Assembly: GCA_035192965.1 (NCBI GenBank) | Contig: CP136571.1 | Location: 2,994,501 to 3,058,500 of the forward strand | DNA length: 64,000 nt | Direction: 5' to 3' | From: Fuscovulum sp. | GTDB taxonomy: Bacteria > Pseudomonadota > Alphaproteobacteria > Rhodobacterales > Rhodobacteraceae | Shown: positions 26,120 to 34,588 of the stretch, one piece after another | Layout of the letters: every line of letters begins with the position of its first letter | Position numbering within the stretch: position 1 is the first letter of the stretch | The notes under the pieces: model-generated | What the model was told of the DNA's origin: nothing | The model's input: only the letters and a program-made list of their open reading frames with translations | The model's database searches: none | Made by a program: the position numbers and the translations under genes

Positions 26120-28891
26120 TCATGCCCGCGCCCTCCCCTTCGGCACCACGCGCGGCAGCACGTCAAACTCCGGCTCCGCCCGTTCCCGCGCGCCCACACG
26201 CGCCACCCGCACGCGCAGATCGAACCACGCCGCCTGCCCCGTCACCGGGTCGGAATTCGAAACCCGTCCCGCCCCCGGCAGAACCTCGGAAATCAGGTGG
26301 TTCAACAAGAACCCCTCCACCGCCTCCGGCGCGCCCTGATCCAGGGCCCAGGCCCCCTTGCGCTTGCCAATCGCATTCCAGGTCCACACGGTATCGGGGT
26401 TCAGCGCCGCCATATGCGCCACCGGCACCACAATCTCGCCCGTGGGCGATGTCACCCGCGCATAGTCGCCTTCCACAAACCCCTCCGCCTCCCAGATCTT
26501 GGTCGGCAGGTAGAGGTAGTTCTTCCCATGAATCTGCCGCAGCCACGCATTCTGCGACCCCCAGCTATGATACATCGCCATCGGCCGCTGGGTGATCGCA
26601 TGTACCGGGAACTCCGCCCCGGCCTCATCCCCAAACGGCGGATACCAGACCGGCAAAGGGTCCATCGCCAGCTTCAACCGCTCGCGCAGATGATCCGGCG
26701 GTTGAATGAACCCCTGCCCCTCGGCGGCCAGCTGGAACTTCCGCATGGGCTCCGACCAGATAGAAAACAGATAGGGCTGCGGCGATTCAAAGAAGGATGT
26801 CGCCACCGCCCAATCCTGATAGGCCGCATTCCACGGTTTGTAATACTGCGCGCCCTCCGGCACATGCGCCTGATAGAATCCACCATTCTCGATATAGCGC
26901 GCCAGTTGTTCCGGGTTCGCCTCGCCCCGCCCCTCGGCGTTCCCATCCGCCCCGCGAAACCCCATCAGCGGCCCCACGCCGGGCCTGCGGATATGGTTCA
27001 CGATGTAATCGGCATAATCCTTGAATTTCGGGCTGCCATCTTCCGTCACCATCCCCGGCAGGCCCAACCGCGCCCCAAGGTCCAGCAGCACTGACTGGAA
27101 CCCCCGCACATCCCGGTCCGCCTCCACCACCGGCCAGCGGATCGCATCCCCCGCCGCATCCGGCTCGGAAATTGGGCGGTCCAGCAGTGAAATACAGTCA
27201 TGCCGCTCAAGATAGGTCGTATCCGGCAGGATCAGATCGGCATAGGCCACCATCTCGGACGCATAGGCATCGCTATAGATGATGCGCGGGATGACATATT
27301 CCCCGCTCGCATCTTTATCCGTCAGCATCTCCATCACGCGCGCCGAATTCATCGATGAATTCCACGCCATGTTGGCCATATACAGGAACAGCACATCCAC
27401 CTTGTAAGGATCGCCCGCATGGGCGTTGGGGATGACCATATGCATCAACCCATGCGCGCTGAACGGGTTCTCCCAGGTAAACGCCTTGTCGATCCGCCAG
27501 GGCGTGCCGTCCTCTTTCAGCGCAAGGTTCTCCGGCCCCCGCACATAACCCAAATGCGGCCCGCTCAAGGGCTTGCCCGGTGCCGCTACGAAATGCGGGG
27601 TGGGATGCGCCTCCACGGGCTTGGGATAGGGCGGCTTCAGCCGATACCCGCCGGGAACCTCCACCGTGCCCAGCAATATCTGCAACAGATGCAGCGCCCG
27701 CGCGGTCTGGAACCCGTTGGAATGCGCCGAAATCCCCCGCATCGCATGGAAAGACACAGGCCGCCCCTGCATCACCTCGTGGCGGTCCCCGCGAAAATCC
27801 GTCCAGGCGATCGGCAGCTCAAAGGCCTCATCGAACGCCACCCGCGCCAGCTCCGCCGCCAGCCCCCGGATGCGCGCCGCGTCAATCCCCACCCGATCCG
27901 CCACGGCCTCGGGCGCAAACTCCTCGCCCAGATAACGCTCCGCCATATGCTGGAACACCGTCCGGTGCCCCTGCCACACCGCGCCAAGGTCCGGCTGCAC
28001 CCCCGCCCCTTCCCAAGGCGCAGGCATCCCCGTGCGGCGATCAATCACAAAGGGCTGGCTTTCGGCATTTTTCAGGATCAGGCCCTTTTCAGGCCCCTCC
28101 GCCTCATTCACCAGCAAGGGCGCATTGGTCCAACGCGCCAGATAGTCCAGATCAATCTTCCCCGCCGTCAGCAGGCAATGGATCAGCGACAGGATCAGCA
28201 GCCCATCCGTGCCGGGCGTGATCCCGAACCACTCATCTGCCACGGCGTTATAGCCCGTGCGCACCGGGTTCACCCCCACCACCCGCGCGCCGCGCTCCTT
28301 CAGCTTGCCGATCCCGATCTTGATCGGATTGCTGTCATGGTCCTCGGCCACGCCAAACAGCACGAACAGCTTCGTATAGGCCCAGTCCGGTTGCCCGAAC
28401 TCCCAGAACGCCCCGCCAATGGTGTAGATCCCCGCCGCCGCCATGTTGACGGAACAGAACCCGCCATGCGCGGCATAGTTGGGCGTGCCAAACTGCTGCG
28501 CCCACCACCCCGTGAAAGACTGCGACTGATCCCGCCCCGTGAAGAACGCCAGCTTCTCGGGTGCTTCCTCCCGCAGCGGCTTCATCCAGGATACCGCCGT
28601 CTCCAGCGCCTCTTCCCAGGAAATCTCCTCGAACGCCCCCGATCCGCGCGGCCCCACCCGCCGCAGTGGCGCGCGCAGACGGCTTGGCGCGGTCACCTGC
28701 ATGATGCCGCTCGCCCCCTTGGCACACAGCACCCCCTTGTTCACCGGATGGTCGCGGTTGCCCTCGATATAGGTGACCTTCCCGCTGGTCATATGCACAT
28801 TGATCCCGCAGCGGCAGGCGCACATGTAGCAGGTGGTCTTGCGCACCTCATCCGACACCTTCGGCGACGTATCGACCCGCGGCTGTCCCAT
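26120..28891 (-). CDS. soeA: SoeA, molybdopterin catalytic subunit of cytoplasmic sulfite dehydrogenase
   Basis: 923 residues of the DMSO reductase family. The N-terminal 4Fe-4S site is Cys21-x2-Cys24-x3-Cys28-x27-Cys56 (CYMCACRCG ... KGVLCAKG), followed by FTGRDQSQ, YAAHGGFCSVNMAAAG and the C-terminal cofactor-binding domain (HAITQRPMAMYHSWGSQNAW). There is no twin-arginine signal, so it acts in the cytoplasm, as SoeABC does in Allochromatium and marine Rhodobacterales, oxidising sulfite to sulfate. Xsc in the same operon releases that sulfite. The ATG overlaps the ackA stop (TGATG); a GTG one codon earlier is possible. Confidence 0.9.
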   Translation of the reverse strand: MGQPRVDTSPKVSDEVRKTTCYMCACRCGINVHMTSGKVTYIEGNRDHPVNKGVLCAKGASGIMQVTAPSRLRAPLRRVGPRGSGAFEEISWEEALETAVSWMKPLREEAPEKLAFFTGRDQSQSFTGWWAQQFGTPNYAAHGGFCSVNMAAAGIYTIGGAFWEFGQPDWAYTKLFVLFGVAEDHDSNPIKIGIGKLKERGARVVGVNPVRTGYNAVADEWFGITPGTDGLLILSLIHCLLTAGKIDLDYLARWTNAPLLVNEAEGPEKGLILKNAESQPFVIDRRTGMPAPWEGAGVQPDLGAVWQGHRTVFQHMAERYLGEEFAPEAVADRVGIDAARIRGLAAELARVAFDEAFELPIAWTDFRGDRHEVMQGRPVSFHAMRGISAHSNGFQTARALHLLQILLGTVEVPGGYRLKPPYPKPVEAHPTPHFVAAPGKPLSGPHLGYVRGPENLALKEDGTPWRIDKAFTWENPFSAHGLMHMVIPNAHAGDPYKVDVLFLYMANMAWNSSMNSARVMEMLTDKDASGEYVIPRIIYSDAYASEMVAYADLILPDTTYLERHDCISLLDRPISEPDAAGDAIRWPVVEADRDVRGFQSVLLDLGARLGLPGMVTEDGSPKFKDYADYIVNHIRRPGVGPLMGFRGADGNAEGRGEANPEQLARYIENGGFYQAHVPEGAQYYKPWNAAYQDWAVATSFFESPQPYLFSIWSEPMRKFQLAAEGQGFIQPPDHLRERLKLAMDPLPVWYPPFGDEAGAEFPVHAITQRPMAMYHSWGSQNAWLRQIHGKNYLYLPTKIWEAEGFVEGDYARVTSPTGEIVVPVAHMAALNPDTVWTWNAIGKRKGAWALDQGAPEAVEGFLLNHLISEVLPGAGRVSNSDPVTGQAAWFDLRVRVARVGARERAEPEFDVLPRVVPKGRARA

Positions 28892-30033
28892 CACGCCTCC
28901 CCTGCCATTACGGCCATGGCCTCCATCGCAATCTGGCGCTCTTCCTCGGCCGGAACTGTCCAGATCGCGACCCTTGCGCCGTCGGGATGCAGCACTGCCG
29001 CGCCTTCGGCATTGGCGGCCTCATCGAACTCTACCCCCGCCCAGCGCAAACCGGTAAGGATTTCGCCCCGCACCATCCGATCATTCTCGCCAATCCCCCC
29101 GGTAAAGGCCACCGCGTCCAGCCCCCCCATCGCGGCGATCAGACTGCCCGCATGGCGCACCGACCAATAGCAGAAATGCGCCACGGCGAACCGCGCCTCC
29201 ACCGTCCCGGCCCGATGCAGGCTGCGCATGTCCGACGCCCCGCCCAACCCCAGCAAACCGCTCTCCCGGTTCAGGATGCGCCCCGCGCCTTCCACCCCAT
29301 GCACCTCGGCCAACCGCAGTACGGCATTGCCGTCAATCGCCCCGGCCCGCGTCCCCATGGTCAGCCCATCCAGCGGCGAATAGCCCATCGTACTGGCCAC
29401 CGACCGCCCGTTCACGATCGCACAGGCCGAAGCGCCATTGCCTAAATGAAACGCAAGCAGCCGCTCTGGCAGCGGCCCATCCCCCATTTCTTGCACTTTT
29501 CGAACAATTGATGCGTAGCTGATCCCGTGAAACCCATACCGCCGCAACCCCAGCGCCTCTGCCTCCGGCGGCAGCGCGTAACGCCGCGCCACGTCCGGAT
29601 TGGTCGCATGAAAGGCCGTGTCGAAACTCGCATATTGTGGCAGGTCCGGCACCAGCGCCGCCAGCGCGCGGATCGCCGTCAGGTTCGCCGGATTGTGCAA
29701 CGGCGCCAGCGGCACGCAGGCCTCCACCTCGGCCACCACCGCCTCCGTCACCCGGCAGGGCGCCACCAGCCCCGCCCCGCCATGCACCACCCGATGCGCC
29801 GCAGCCGTCAGGCCGCTCACCGCGATCCCCGCCTCTTCCATCGCCTCAAGGATCAAGGCCAGCGCCGCCGCATGGTCCACCACAGGCCGCACGCCCACCA
29901 AAGGCCCCGCCTCCACCCGCGCGCCATAGCTGCCGATCTCGGTCACCCGTCCCGCCAGCACCTCGCGCAAGCCATCATCGAACACCGCCACTTTCAGGCT
30001 CGATGACCCGGCATTCACCACCAGCACGCTCAC
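28891..30033 (-). CDS. ackA: Acetate kinase
   Basis: 380 residues. Family motifs are complete: VVNAGSSSLK at the N-terminus, HRVVHGG, FDTAFHAT, YGFHGISYASIV, HLGNGASACAI, and TMGYSPLDGLTMGTRAG. It turns acetyl phosphate plus ADP into acetate and ATP. In this operon it can use the acetyl phosphate made by Xsc, where several other taurine degraders have phosphotransacetylase (pta) instead. The GTG start at 30033 overlaps the upstream stop (GTGA); the longer frame upstream is antisense-like noise over the permease gene. Confidence 0.92.
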   Translation of the reverse strand: MSVLVVNAGSSSLKVAVFDDGLREVLAGRVTEIGSYGARVEAGPLVGVRPVVDHAAALALILEAMEEAGIAVSGLTAAAHRVVHGGAGLVAPCRVTEAVVAEVEACVPLAPLHNPANLTAIRALAALVPDLPQYASFDTAFHATNPDVARRYALPPEAEALGLRRYGFHGISYASIVRKVQEMGDGPLPERLLAFHLGNGASACAIVNGRSVASTMGYSPLDGLTMGTRAGAIDGNAVLRLAEVHGVEGAGRILNRESGLLGLGGASDMRSLHRAGTVEARFAVAHFCYWSVRHAGSLIAAMGGLDAVAFTGGIGENDRMVRGEILTGLRWAGVEFDEAANAEGAAVLHPDGARVAIWTVPAEEERQIAMEAMAVMAGEA

Positions 30034-30773
30034 CACAGCACCGCCTTTACCAGCCCCATCCCCGCCAGCCCCGCCAACAGCAGAATGGCAAAACGCCGGA
30101 ACTCCTGCGGATCCGTGTTCAGGAAATGCCGCCCGCCCAGCCAATTGCCCAAGAACGTCAAAGGCAGCGCAATCAGCGATGCCCACAGCGTGTCCCAACT
30201 CACCAACCCCGCATACCAGTACAAAGGCGCGGAATAGAGGTCGAGGATCGGGAAATACGCGATCAACGTCGCCCGGAACACCGCCGCCCGCATCGGCTGC
30301 GCGGCGAAAAAGGCCGCAATCGGCAGCCCCCCCATCCCCGGCGCATTGGCCAGCCCGGAAATCAACCCCATCCCCAGGTTCGACATGCCCCGCGCCTCCG
30401 CCGCCAGCCGCCACCCCGCAAACAGCACCAGACACATCACCAGCACATAAGCAGAGATCACCGCCCGCGCCGCATCCTCGGAAATCCCCGTCAGAGCCCA
30501 CAGCCCCAGCGGCAATCCCACCGCCGCCCCCGCCAACAAAAGCCAGACCCGCCGCCAATCCACGTCCCGCGCGATCCCCCGCGCTGCCTGCAAGGACATG
30601 GCGGTCTCCAGAATGACCACCACCGCCACCATGTTCAGCGGGTTCATCACCAAAGATGACGCCGCTATCACCATCGCGGAATAGCCAAAGCCCGAATAGC
30701 CCCGGATGAAGGCGGCAATCACGATCGCCACCGCCATCCAGACTGTCCCCAGAAGGGACAGGTCAAAGGGCAT
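30030..30773 (-). CDS. TauE/SafE-family permease of the taurine operon, probable sulfite exporter
   Basis: 247 residues with about seven to eight membrane helices and the family's first-helix motif FIRGYSGFGYSAMVIA. Members located next to xsc are proposed to export sulfite or sulfate released from sulfonates. The ATG at 30773 overlaps the xsc stop (TGATG), and its own stop overlaps ackA, so translation of the run xsc-permease-ackA-soeA is tightly coupled. It is clearly different in sequence from the permease at 20309-21136. Export and SoeABC oxidation would be two outlets for the same toxic sulfite. Confidence 0.85.
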   Translation of the reverse strand: MPFDLSLLGTVWMAVAIVIAAFIRGYSGFGYSAMVIAASSLVMNPLNMVAVVVILETAMSLQAARGIARDVDWRRVWLLLAGAAVGLPLGLWALTGISEDAARAVISAYVLVMCLVLFAGWRLAAEARGMSNLGMGLISGLANAPGMGGLPIAAFFAAQPMRAAVFRATLIAYFPILDLYSAPLYWYAGLVSWDTLWASLIALPLTFLGNWLGGRHFLNTDPQEFRRFAILLLAGLAGMGLVKAVLW

Positions 30774-32548
30774 CAAACCACCTGCGGGCGCATGTCCGCC
30801 TTGCTGATCCCCGCCACTGCAACGGGTTTCTTCATCGCATCACGGCGGAACGGCTCGCCCAGTTCCTGATTGATCAGCGCCTCGATCAGCGTGGTCTTGC
30901 CATGCTCCATCTGATCCGTCACCGCATTGGCCAAAGCGTCGCGCAACTCCTCCATCGTCTTGGCCTGCACGCCCTGCAACCCGCAGGCCCGCGCGATCCC
31001 GGCATAAGACACCTGCGTATCCAGCTCGGTCCCCACGAAATTGTCGTCATACCACAGGGTCGAATTGCGCTTCTCCGCACCCCATTGGTAATTGCGGAAC
31101 ACCACCATCGTCACCGCAGGCCATTCCGGCCGTCCGATGGCCGTCAACTCCGTCACCGCGATGCCGAACGCCCCGTCGCCTGCAAAGCCCACCACCGGCA
31201 CATCCGGGCAGCCGATCTTGGCTCCCACGATGGACGGCAGGCCATAGCCACAAGGCCCGAACAGGCCGGGTGCCAGATACTTCCGCCCCGCCTCGAACGT
31301 CGGATAGGCATTCCCGATGGCGCAGTTATTCCCGATATCGCTGGAAATGATCGCCTCTTTCGGCAACGCGCTCTGGATCGCACGCCACGCCATGCGCGGG
31401 CTCATCCAATCGGGCTTGTCCGCCCGCGCACGCTCATTCCAGCTGGTCCCCGGATCATCATCCTCATGATCCATAGAGGCCAATTGCTGCGCCCAACGGC
31501 TCTTGGTGGTGGAAATCAGGTTCTCCCGATCCTTCCGCCCCGCGTCCCCGGCACTGGCCGACAGCCGCGCCAAAATCCCCTCGGCCACCTTCTTGGCATC
31601 GCCCACGATGCCCACCGCCACCCGCTTCGTCAGCCCGATCCGCGCCGGGTTGATATCCACCTGAATGATCTTGGCCCCCTTGGGCCAGTAATCCAGCCCA
31701 TATCCCGGCAGGGTGGAAAACGGATTAAGCCGCGTCCCCAGCGCCAGCACCACATCGCCCTGCGCGATCAACTCCATCCCCGCCTTAGACCCGTTATACC
31801 CCAAGGGCCCCGCAAACAGCGGATGGCTGCCGGGGAAGGCATCATTGTGCTGATAGCCCACGCAAACCGGGGCACTCAGCCGCTCCGCCAGCGCCATGCT
31901 CGCCGGAATGGCCCCGCCGATCACCACCCCCGCCCCGTTCAGGATCACCGGGAATTTCGCAGATGACAGCAGCGCCGCCGCCTCGGCCATCGCCGCTTCC
32001 CCACCCGAGGGCCGCTCGAACTCCACCACCGCGGGCAGGTCGATGTCGATCACCTGCGTAAAGTAATCACGCGGCATATTGATCTGCGCCGGGGCCGAAT
32101 GCCGCCGCGCGTTCAGGATGACCCGGTTCAGCACCTCGGCCACGCGGTTGGGATCGCGCACCTCCTCTTGATAGCAGACCATGTCCTTGAACAAGGCCAT
32201 CTGCTCCACCTCTTGGAACCCGCCCTGCCCGATCGTCCGGTTCGCCGCCTGCGGCGTCACCAGCAACAGCGGCGTGTGGTTCCAATAGGCGGTCTTCACC
32301 GCCGTGACGAAATTTGTGATGCCCGGCCCGTTCTGCGCGATCATCATGCTCATCCGGCCCGAGGCACGGGTGAACCCGTCCGCCATCATCCCGCCCGATC
32401 CCTCATGCGCGCAGTCCCAGAAGGTGATCCCTGCCTTGGGAAACAGGTCTGAAATCGGCATGAAGGCCGATCCGATGATGCCAAAGGCATTGTCGATGCC
32501 ATGCATCTGCAACACCTTCACAAACGCTTCTTCCGTGGTCATCCGCAT
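30773..32548 (-). CDS. xsc: Sulfoacetaldehyde acetyltransferase
   Basis: 591 residues, a thiamine-diphosphate enzyme that converts sulfoacetaldehyde and phosphate to acetyl phosphate and sulfite. It begins MRMTTEEAFVKVLQMHG and has WDCAHEGSGGMMADGFTRA with the cofactor glutamate. QNGPGITNFVTAV, SDIGNNCAIGNAYP and the ThDP motif FAGDGAFGIAV...NYQWGAEK follow. These segments separate Xsc from ordinary acetolactate synthases. The start at 32548 is supported by GGGAGA seven bases upstream and by the usual Xsc N-terminus. It leads the operon and is preceded by a pair of TauR-like direct repeats. Confidence 0.95.
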   Translation of the reverse strand: MRMTTEEAFVKVLQMHGIDNAFGIIGSAFMPISDLFPKAGITFWDCAHEGSGGMMADGFTRASGRMSMMIAQNGPGITNFVTAVKTAYWNHTPLLLVTPQAANRTIGQGGFQEVEQMALFKDMVCYQEEVRDPNRVAEVLNRVILNARRHSAPAQINMPRDYFTQVIDIDLPAVVEFERPSGGEAAMAEAAALLSSAKFPVILNGAGVVIGGAIPASMALAERLSAPVCVGYQHNDAFPGSHPLFAGPLGYNGSKAGMELIAQGDVVLALGTRLNPFSTLPGYGLDYWPKGAKIIQVDINPARIGLTKRVAVGIVGDAKKVAEGILARLSASAGDAGRKDRENLISTTKSRWAQQLASMDHEDDDPGTSWNERARADKPDWMSPRMAWRAIQSALPKEAIISSDIGNNCAIGNAYPTFEAGRKYLAPGLFGPCGYGLPSIVGAKIGCPDVPVVGFAGDGAFGIAVTELTAIGRPEWPAVTMVVFRNYQWGAEKRNSTLWYDDNFVGTELDTQVSYAGIARACGLQGVQAKTMEELRDALANAVTDQMEHGKTTLIEALINQELGEPFRRDAMKKPVAVAGISKADMRPQVV

Positions 32549-32624
32549 CGGTCGTCTCCCGCTAAATCCATCGCACCCCGGCCGGGCGCTTTGCCCCTTG
32601 ATACCCCCGCACCCGCCCCCCGGC

Positions 32625-32657
32625 TTAGGGCCAGAAAACCGGGCCACTTAGGTCCAG
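32625..32657 (-). promoter_or_regulatory. Paired TauR-like direct repeats upstream of xsc
   Basis: On the coding strand of xsc, CTGGACCTAA (32657-32648) and CTGGCCCTAA (32634-32625) are direct repeats 23 bases apart, about 80-110 bases before the xsc ATG. Equivalent pairs lie before tpa and at the tauR start. From memory, TauR of Rhodobacter capsulatus binds direct repeats of CTGGACTTAA type; binding here is inferred. Confidence 0.7.
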
Positions 32658-32687
32658 TTGACGACGGCGCCTCGCCCGCCCCTCCAT

Positions 32688-32770
32688 GGTTAACGCCCCC
32701 TTCCGGCACCGCGCGTATGCACAGCCGTCTGCACAGGGCGCTGCACCGGCAGCGGCACCGCCAATTTGCC
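32688..32770. repeat. Dispersed intergenic element, copy 1 (GTTAAC ... GTATGCACAG ... GTCTGCAC)
   Basis: This segment shares ordered words with 55117-55206: GTTAAC, then GCGCGTATGCACAG, GTCTGCAC, CTGCACC and GCAGCGGCAC. It lies between the tauR 3' end and the xsc promoter. No ORF fits it. Function unknown; it could be a small family-specific repeat or a processed RNA. Confidence 0.6.
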
Positions 32771-32830
32771 CAAAGGCCGAAAATAAACCCAGCGTCCGCA
32801 ACCACTTGCAGGCGAAAGGGGCGCGCCCAA

Positions 32831-34291
32831 TCACGCTTCCCGCATCGCCCGCGCCACCAGCGCGATCCCCTCCGGAATCTTCGCCACCGGGATCGACGAA
32901 TAGGCCAGCCGATAGAAATTCCGCCGCTCTGTCCCCGGCTCAAAAAACACCCGCCCGGGTTCGATCAGCACGCCCTCGCCCCGCAGTCGTAGCGCCAGCG
33001 CCTCGGTATCCACCTCGCCCCGCGCCTCCATCCAGAAGGACGATCCGCCAAACCCGCCCTGCCCCGCAACCATCAGATCATGTTGGGAAATCGCCTCCTC
33101 CATCGCCTGCCGCCGCTTGCGGAACGCCGCCTTCATCCGGTTCACCAGCGCATCATAATGCCCCAGGCTCAGGAAATAGGCCGCCGTCCGCTGCACATGG
33201 CCGGGTGGATGGCGCAACACCTGCGCCCGCAGCGCCCGCGCCTCACGAATGAACGGCGCAGGCCCCACCAGCCAACCCAGCCGCAACCCCGGAAACAGCG
33301 ATTTGGAAAACGATCCCGCATGCACCACCCGCCCCCCGGAATCGAGGCTCTTGAGCGATGGCGAAACGGGTTTCAGAAAACTCATCTCGAACTCGTAATC
33401 ATCTTCAATCACAAGGAAATCCCGCTCCTCCGCCGCCTTCAAAAGCGCCTGCCGCCGCGCCATCGGCATGGTGGCATTGGTCGGGCTCTGATGGCTCGCC
33501 GTGGTGAACACCACATCCACATCCGCAGGCAGCGCTTCCACCGGCAACCCGCCCTCATCCACCGCCACCGGCGTCACCCGCGCCCCCGCCTGCGCCACCA
33601 TGGCACGAAAGCCGGGATAGCCGGGGTTCTCCACCACCGCATGCCCACCGGGCCTGAGCAGCACCTGCGCCGCCAGCCACAACGCATTCTGCGCCCCCAT
33701 CGTGACCAGCACCTCATCAGGTCGTGCGTCGATCCCCCGGCGGGGCAAGATGTTGCGCAGCAGATATTCGATCAGCATCGGATCATCCCGCTCATAGCGA
33801 TCCGCCGTCAGCGTCTCGAACTCCCGCCGCCCCAGCGCCTGCAACGCGCAAAGCCGCCAGTTCTGATGGTCAAACAGCGTAGGGTCCGCCTGCCCATAGA
33901 TGAACGGATAGGGATAGGCCCGCCAATCCTCGGGCCGCGCCACCCGCTCCATCCCGGAAAACCGCCGCCCCGCACGCGTCTCCCAATCCACCGTGCCAAT
34001 GGCCCGTGGCACCGGGCGGAAAGCAGGCTGCACCGGCACGCCCTCGCTCACGAAATACCCCGACCGCCCCCGCGCGGTCAGGTAATCCGATGAAACCAAT
34101 TCCGTATAGGCCAGCGTCACGGTGATCCGGCTCACCCCCAGATGATCCGCCAACCCCCGTGACGACGGCATCCGGTCCCCCGCCCGGAACCGCCCGGCCA
34201 GAATGCCCTCTGCCACCATCTGCCGGATGCGCTGCTGCAACGTCCCGCTGCCGCCTTCGGGCAGGAAGAAGCTTTCGACCGGTATCGCCAT
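32831..34291 (-). CDS. tauR: TauR, MocR/GabR-type transcriptional activator of taurine genes
   Basis: 486 residues. An N-terminal GntR-type winged helix (AGDRMPSSRGLADHLGVSRITVTLAY, about 35-65) is joined by a linker to a fold-type I aminotransferase domain. PLP-site segments are visible: VTMGAQNALWLAA, ENPGYPGF, VIEDDYEFEM and the lysine in AGSFSKSLFPGLRLGW. MocR regulators sense PLP adducts of amines or amino acids. Placement between xsc and tpa marks it as TauR, which responds to taurine. A pair of likely TauR repeats abuts its own start codon, suggesting autoregulation. Confidence 0.9.
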   Translation of the reverse strand: MAIPVESFFLPEGGSGTLQQRIRQMVAEGILAGRFRAGDRMPSSRGLADHLGVSRITVTLAYTELVSSDYLTARGRSGYFVSEGVPVQPAFRPVPRAIGTVDWETRAGRRFSGMERVARPEDWRAYPYPFIYGQADPTLFDHQNWRLCALQALGRREFETLTADRYERDDPMLIEYLLRNILPRRGIDARPDEVLVTMGAQNALWLAAQVLLRPGGHAVVENPGYPGFRAMVAQAGARVTPVAVDEGGLPVEALPADVDVVFTTASHQSPTNATMPMARRQALLKAAEERDFLVIEDDYEFEMSFLKPVSPSLKSLDSGGRVVHAGSFSKSLFPGLRLGWLVGPAPFIREARALRAQVLRHPPGHVQRTAAYFLSLGHYDALVNRMKAAFRKRRQAMEEAISQHDLMVAGQGGFGGSSFWMEARGEVDTEALALRLRGEGVLIEPGRVFFEPGTERRNFYRLAYSSIPVAKIPEGIALVARAMREA

Positions 34292-34322
34292 CTGGCCTTA
34301 TCCCCACCTGATCTGGATATAA
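34292..34322 (+). promoter_or_regulatory. TauR-like direct repeats abutting the tauR start codon
   Basis: CTGGCCTTAT (34292-34301) and CTGGATATAA (34313-34322) are direct repeats 21 bases apart on the plus strand. The first touches the tauR ATG (34291). Their orientation is opposite to tauR transcription, and their position on or next to the translation start suits negative autoregulation. Confidence 0.55.
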
Positions 34323-34406
34323 GGCGCGCGCCATCCTCCGGCGTCAAGCCCGCCCCGCCCGTCGCAGGGGGGCTGTCTGCCCCCCACGGGCCGCTGCGCG
34401 CCCCAC

Positions 34407-34489
34407 CCCCCGAGGATATTTTCCTCAGAGAAGAATGGGATAGGCTTCATCTTGGCATCAAATACCCTGGGGGTTTGGGGGGAACCCCC
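34407..34489. repeat. Facing pair of GATATTTT/AAATACCC-type intergenic repeats plus a G/C hairpin
   Basis: GAGGATATTTTCCTCAGAG (from 34412) on the plus strand faces GGGTATTTGATGCCAAGATG on the minus strand (34466-34447), so two related copies form an imperfect inverted repeat. Next to it GGGGGTT/AACCCCC (34469-34489) can pair. A related copy, CTTCATCTTGGCCCAAATAC, lies at 42730-42749. I recall such elements as common after genes in Rhodobacteraceae. Confidence 0.6.
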
Positions 34490-34523
34490 ATCAACCGAGC
34501 CGAGCGCGGCACGCGCGCGGGCG

Positions 34524-34563
34524 AGACAAAAGACAGGCGCGGCCCCCTCTTCGGGGGCCGCGC
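34524..34563 (-). terminator. Rho-independent terminator of tpa
   Basis: An 11-bp perfect GC stem (GCGCGGCCCCC/GGGGGCCGCGC, 34537-34563, loop of five) lies 26 bases after the tpa stop and is followed in the tpa direction by CTGTCTTTTGTC. This is the clearest intrinsic terminator in the window. Confidence 0.82.
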
Positions 34564-34588
34564 ACAATCAGATCAACGTCTGAAGGAT

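Noticed and set aside
24385..28891. DMSO reductase (DmsABC) as identity of the three-subunit molybdoenzyme
   Set aside because: The large subunit has no twin-arginine signal and the genes follow xsc and ackA in one operon, so cytoplasmic sulfite dehydrogenase SoeABC fits better.
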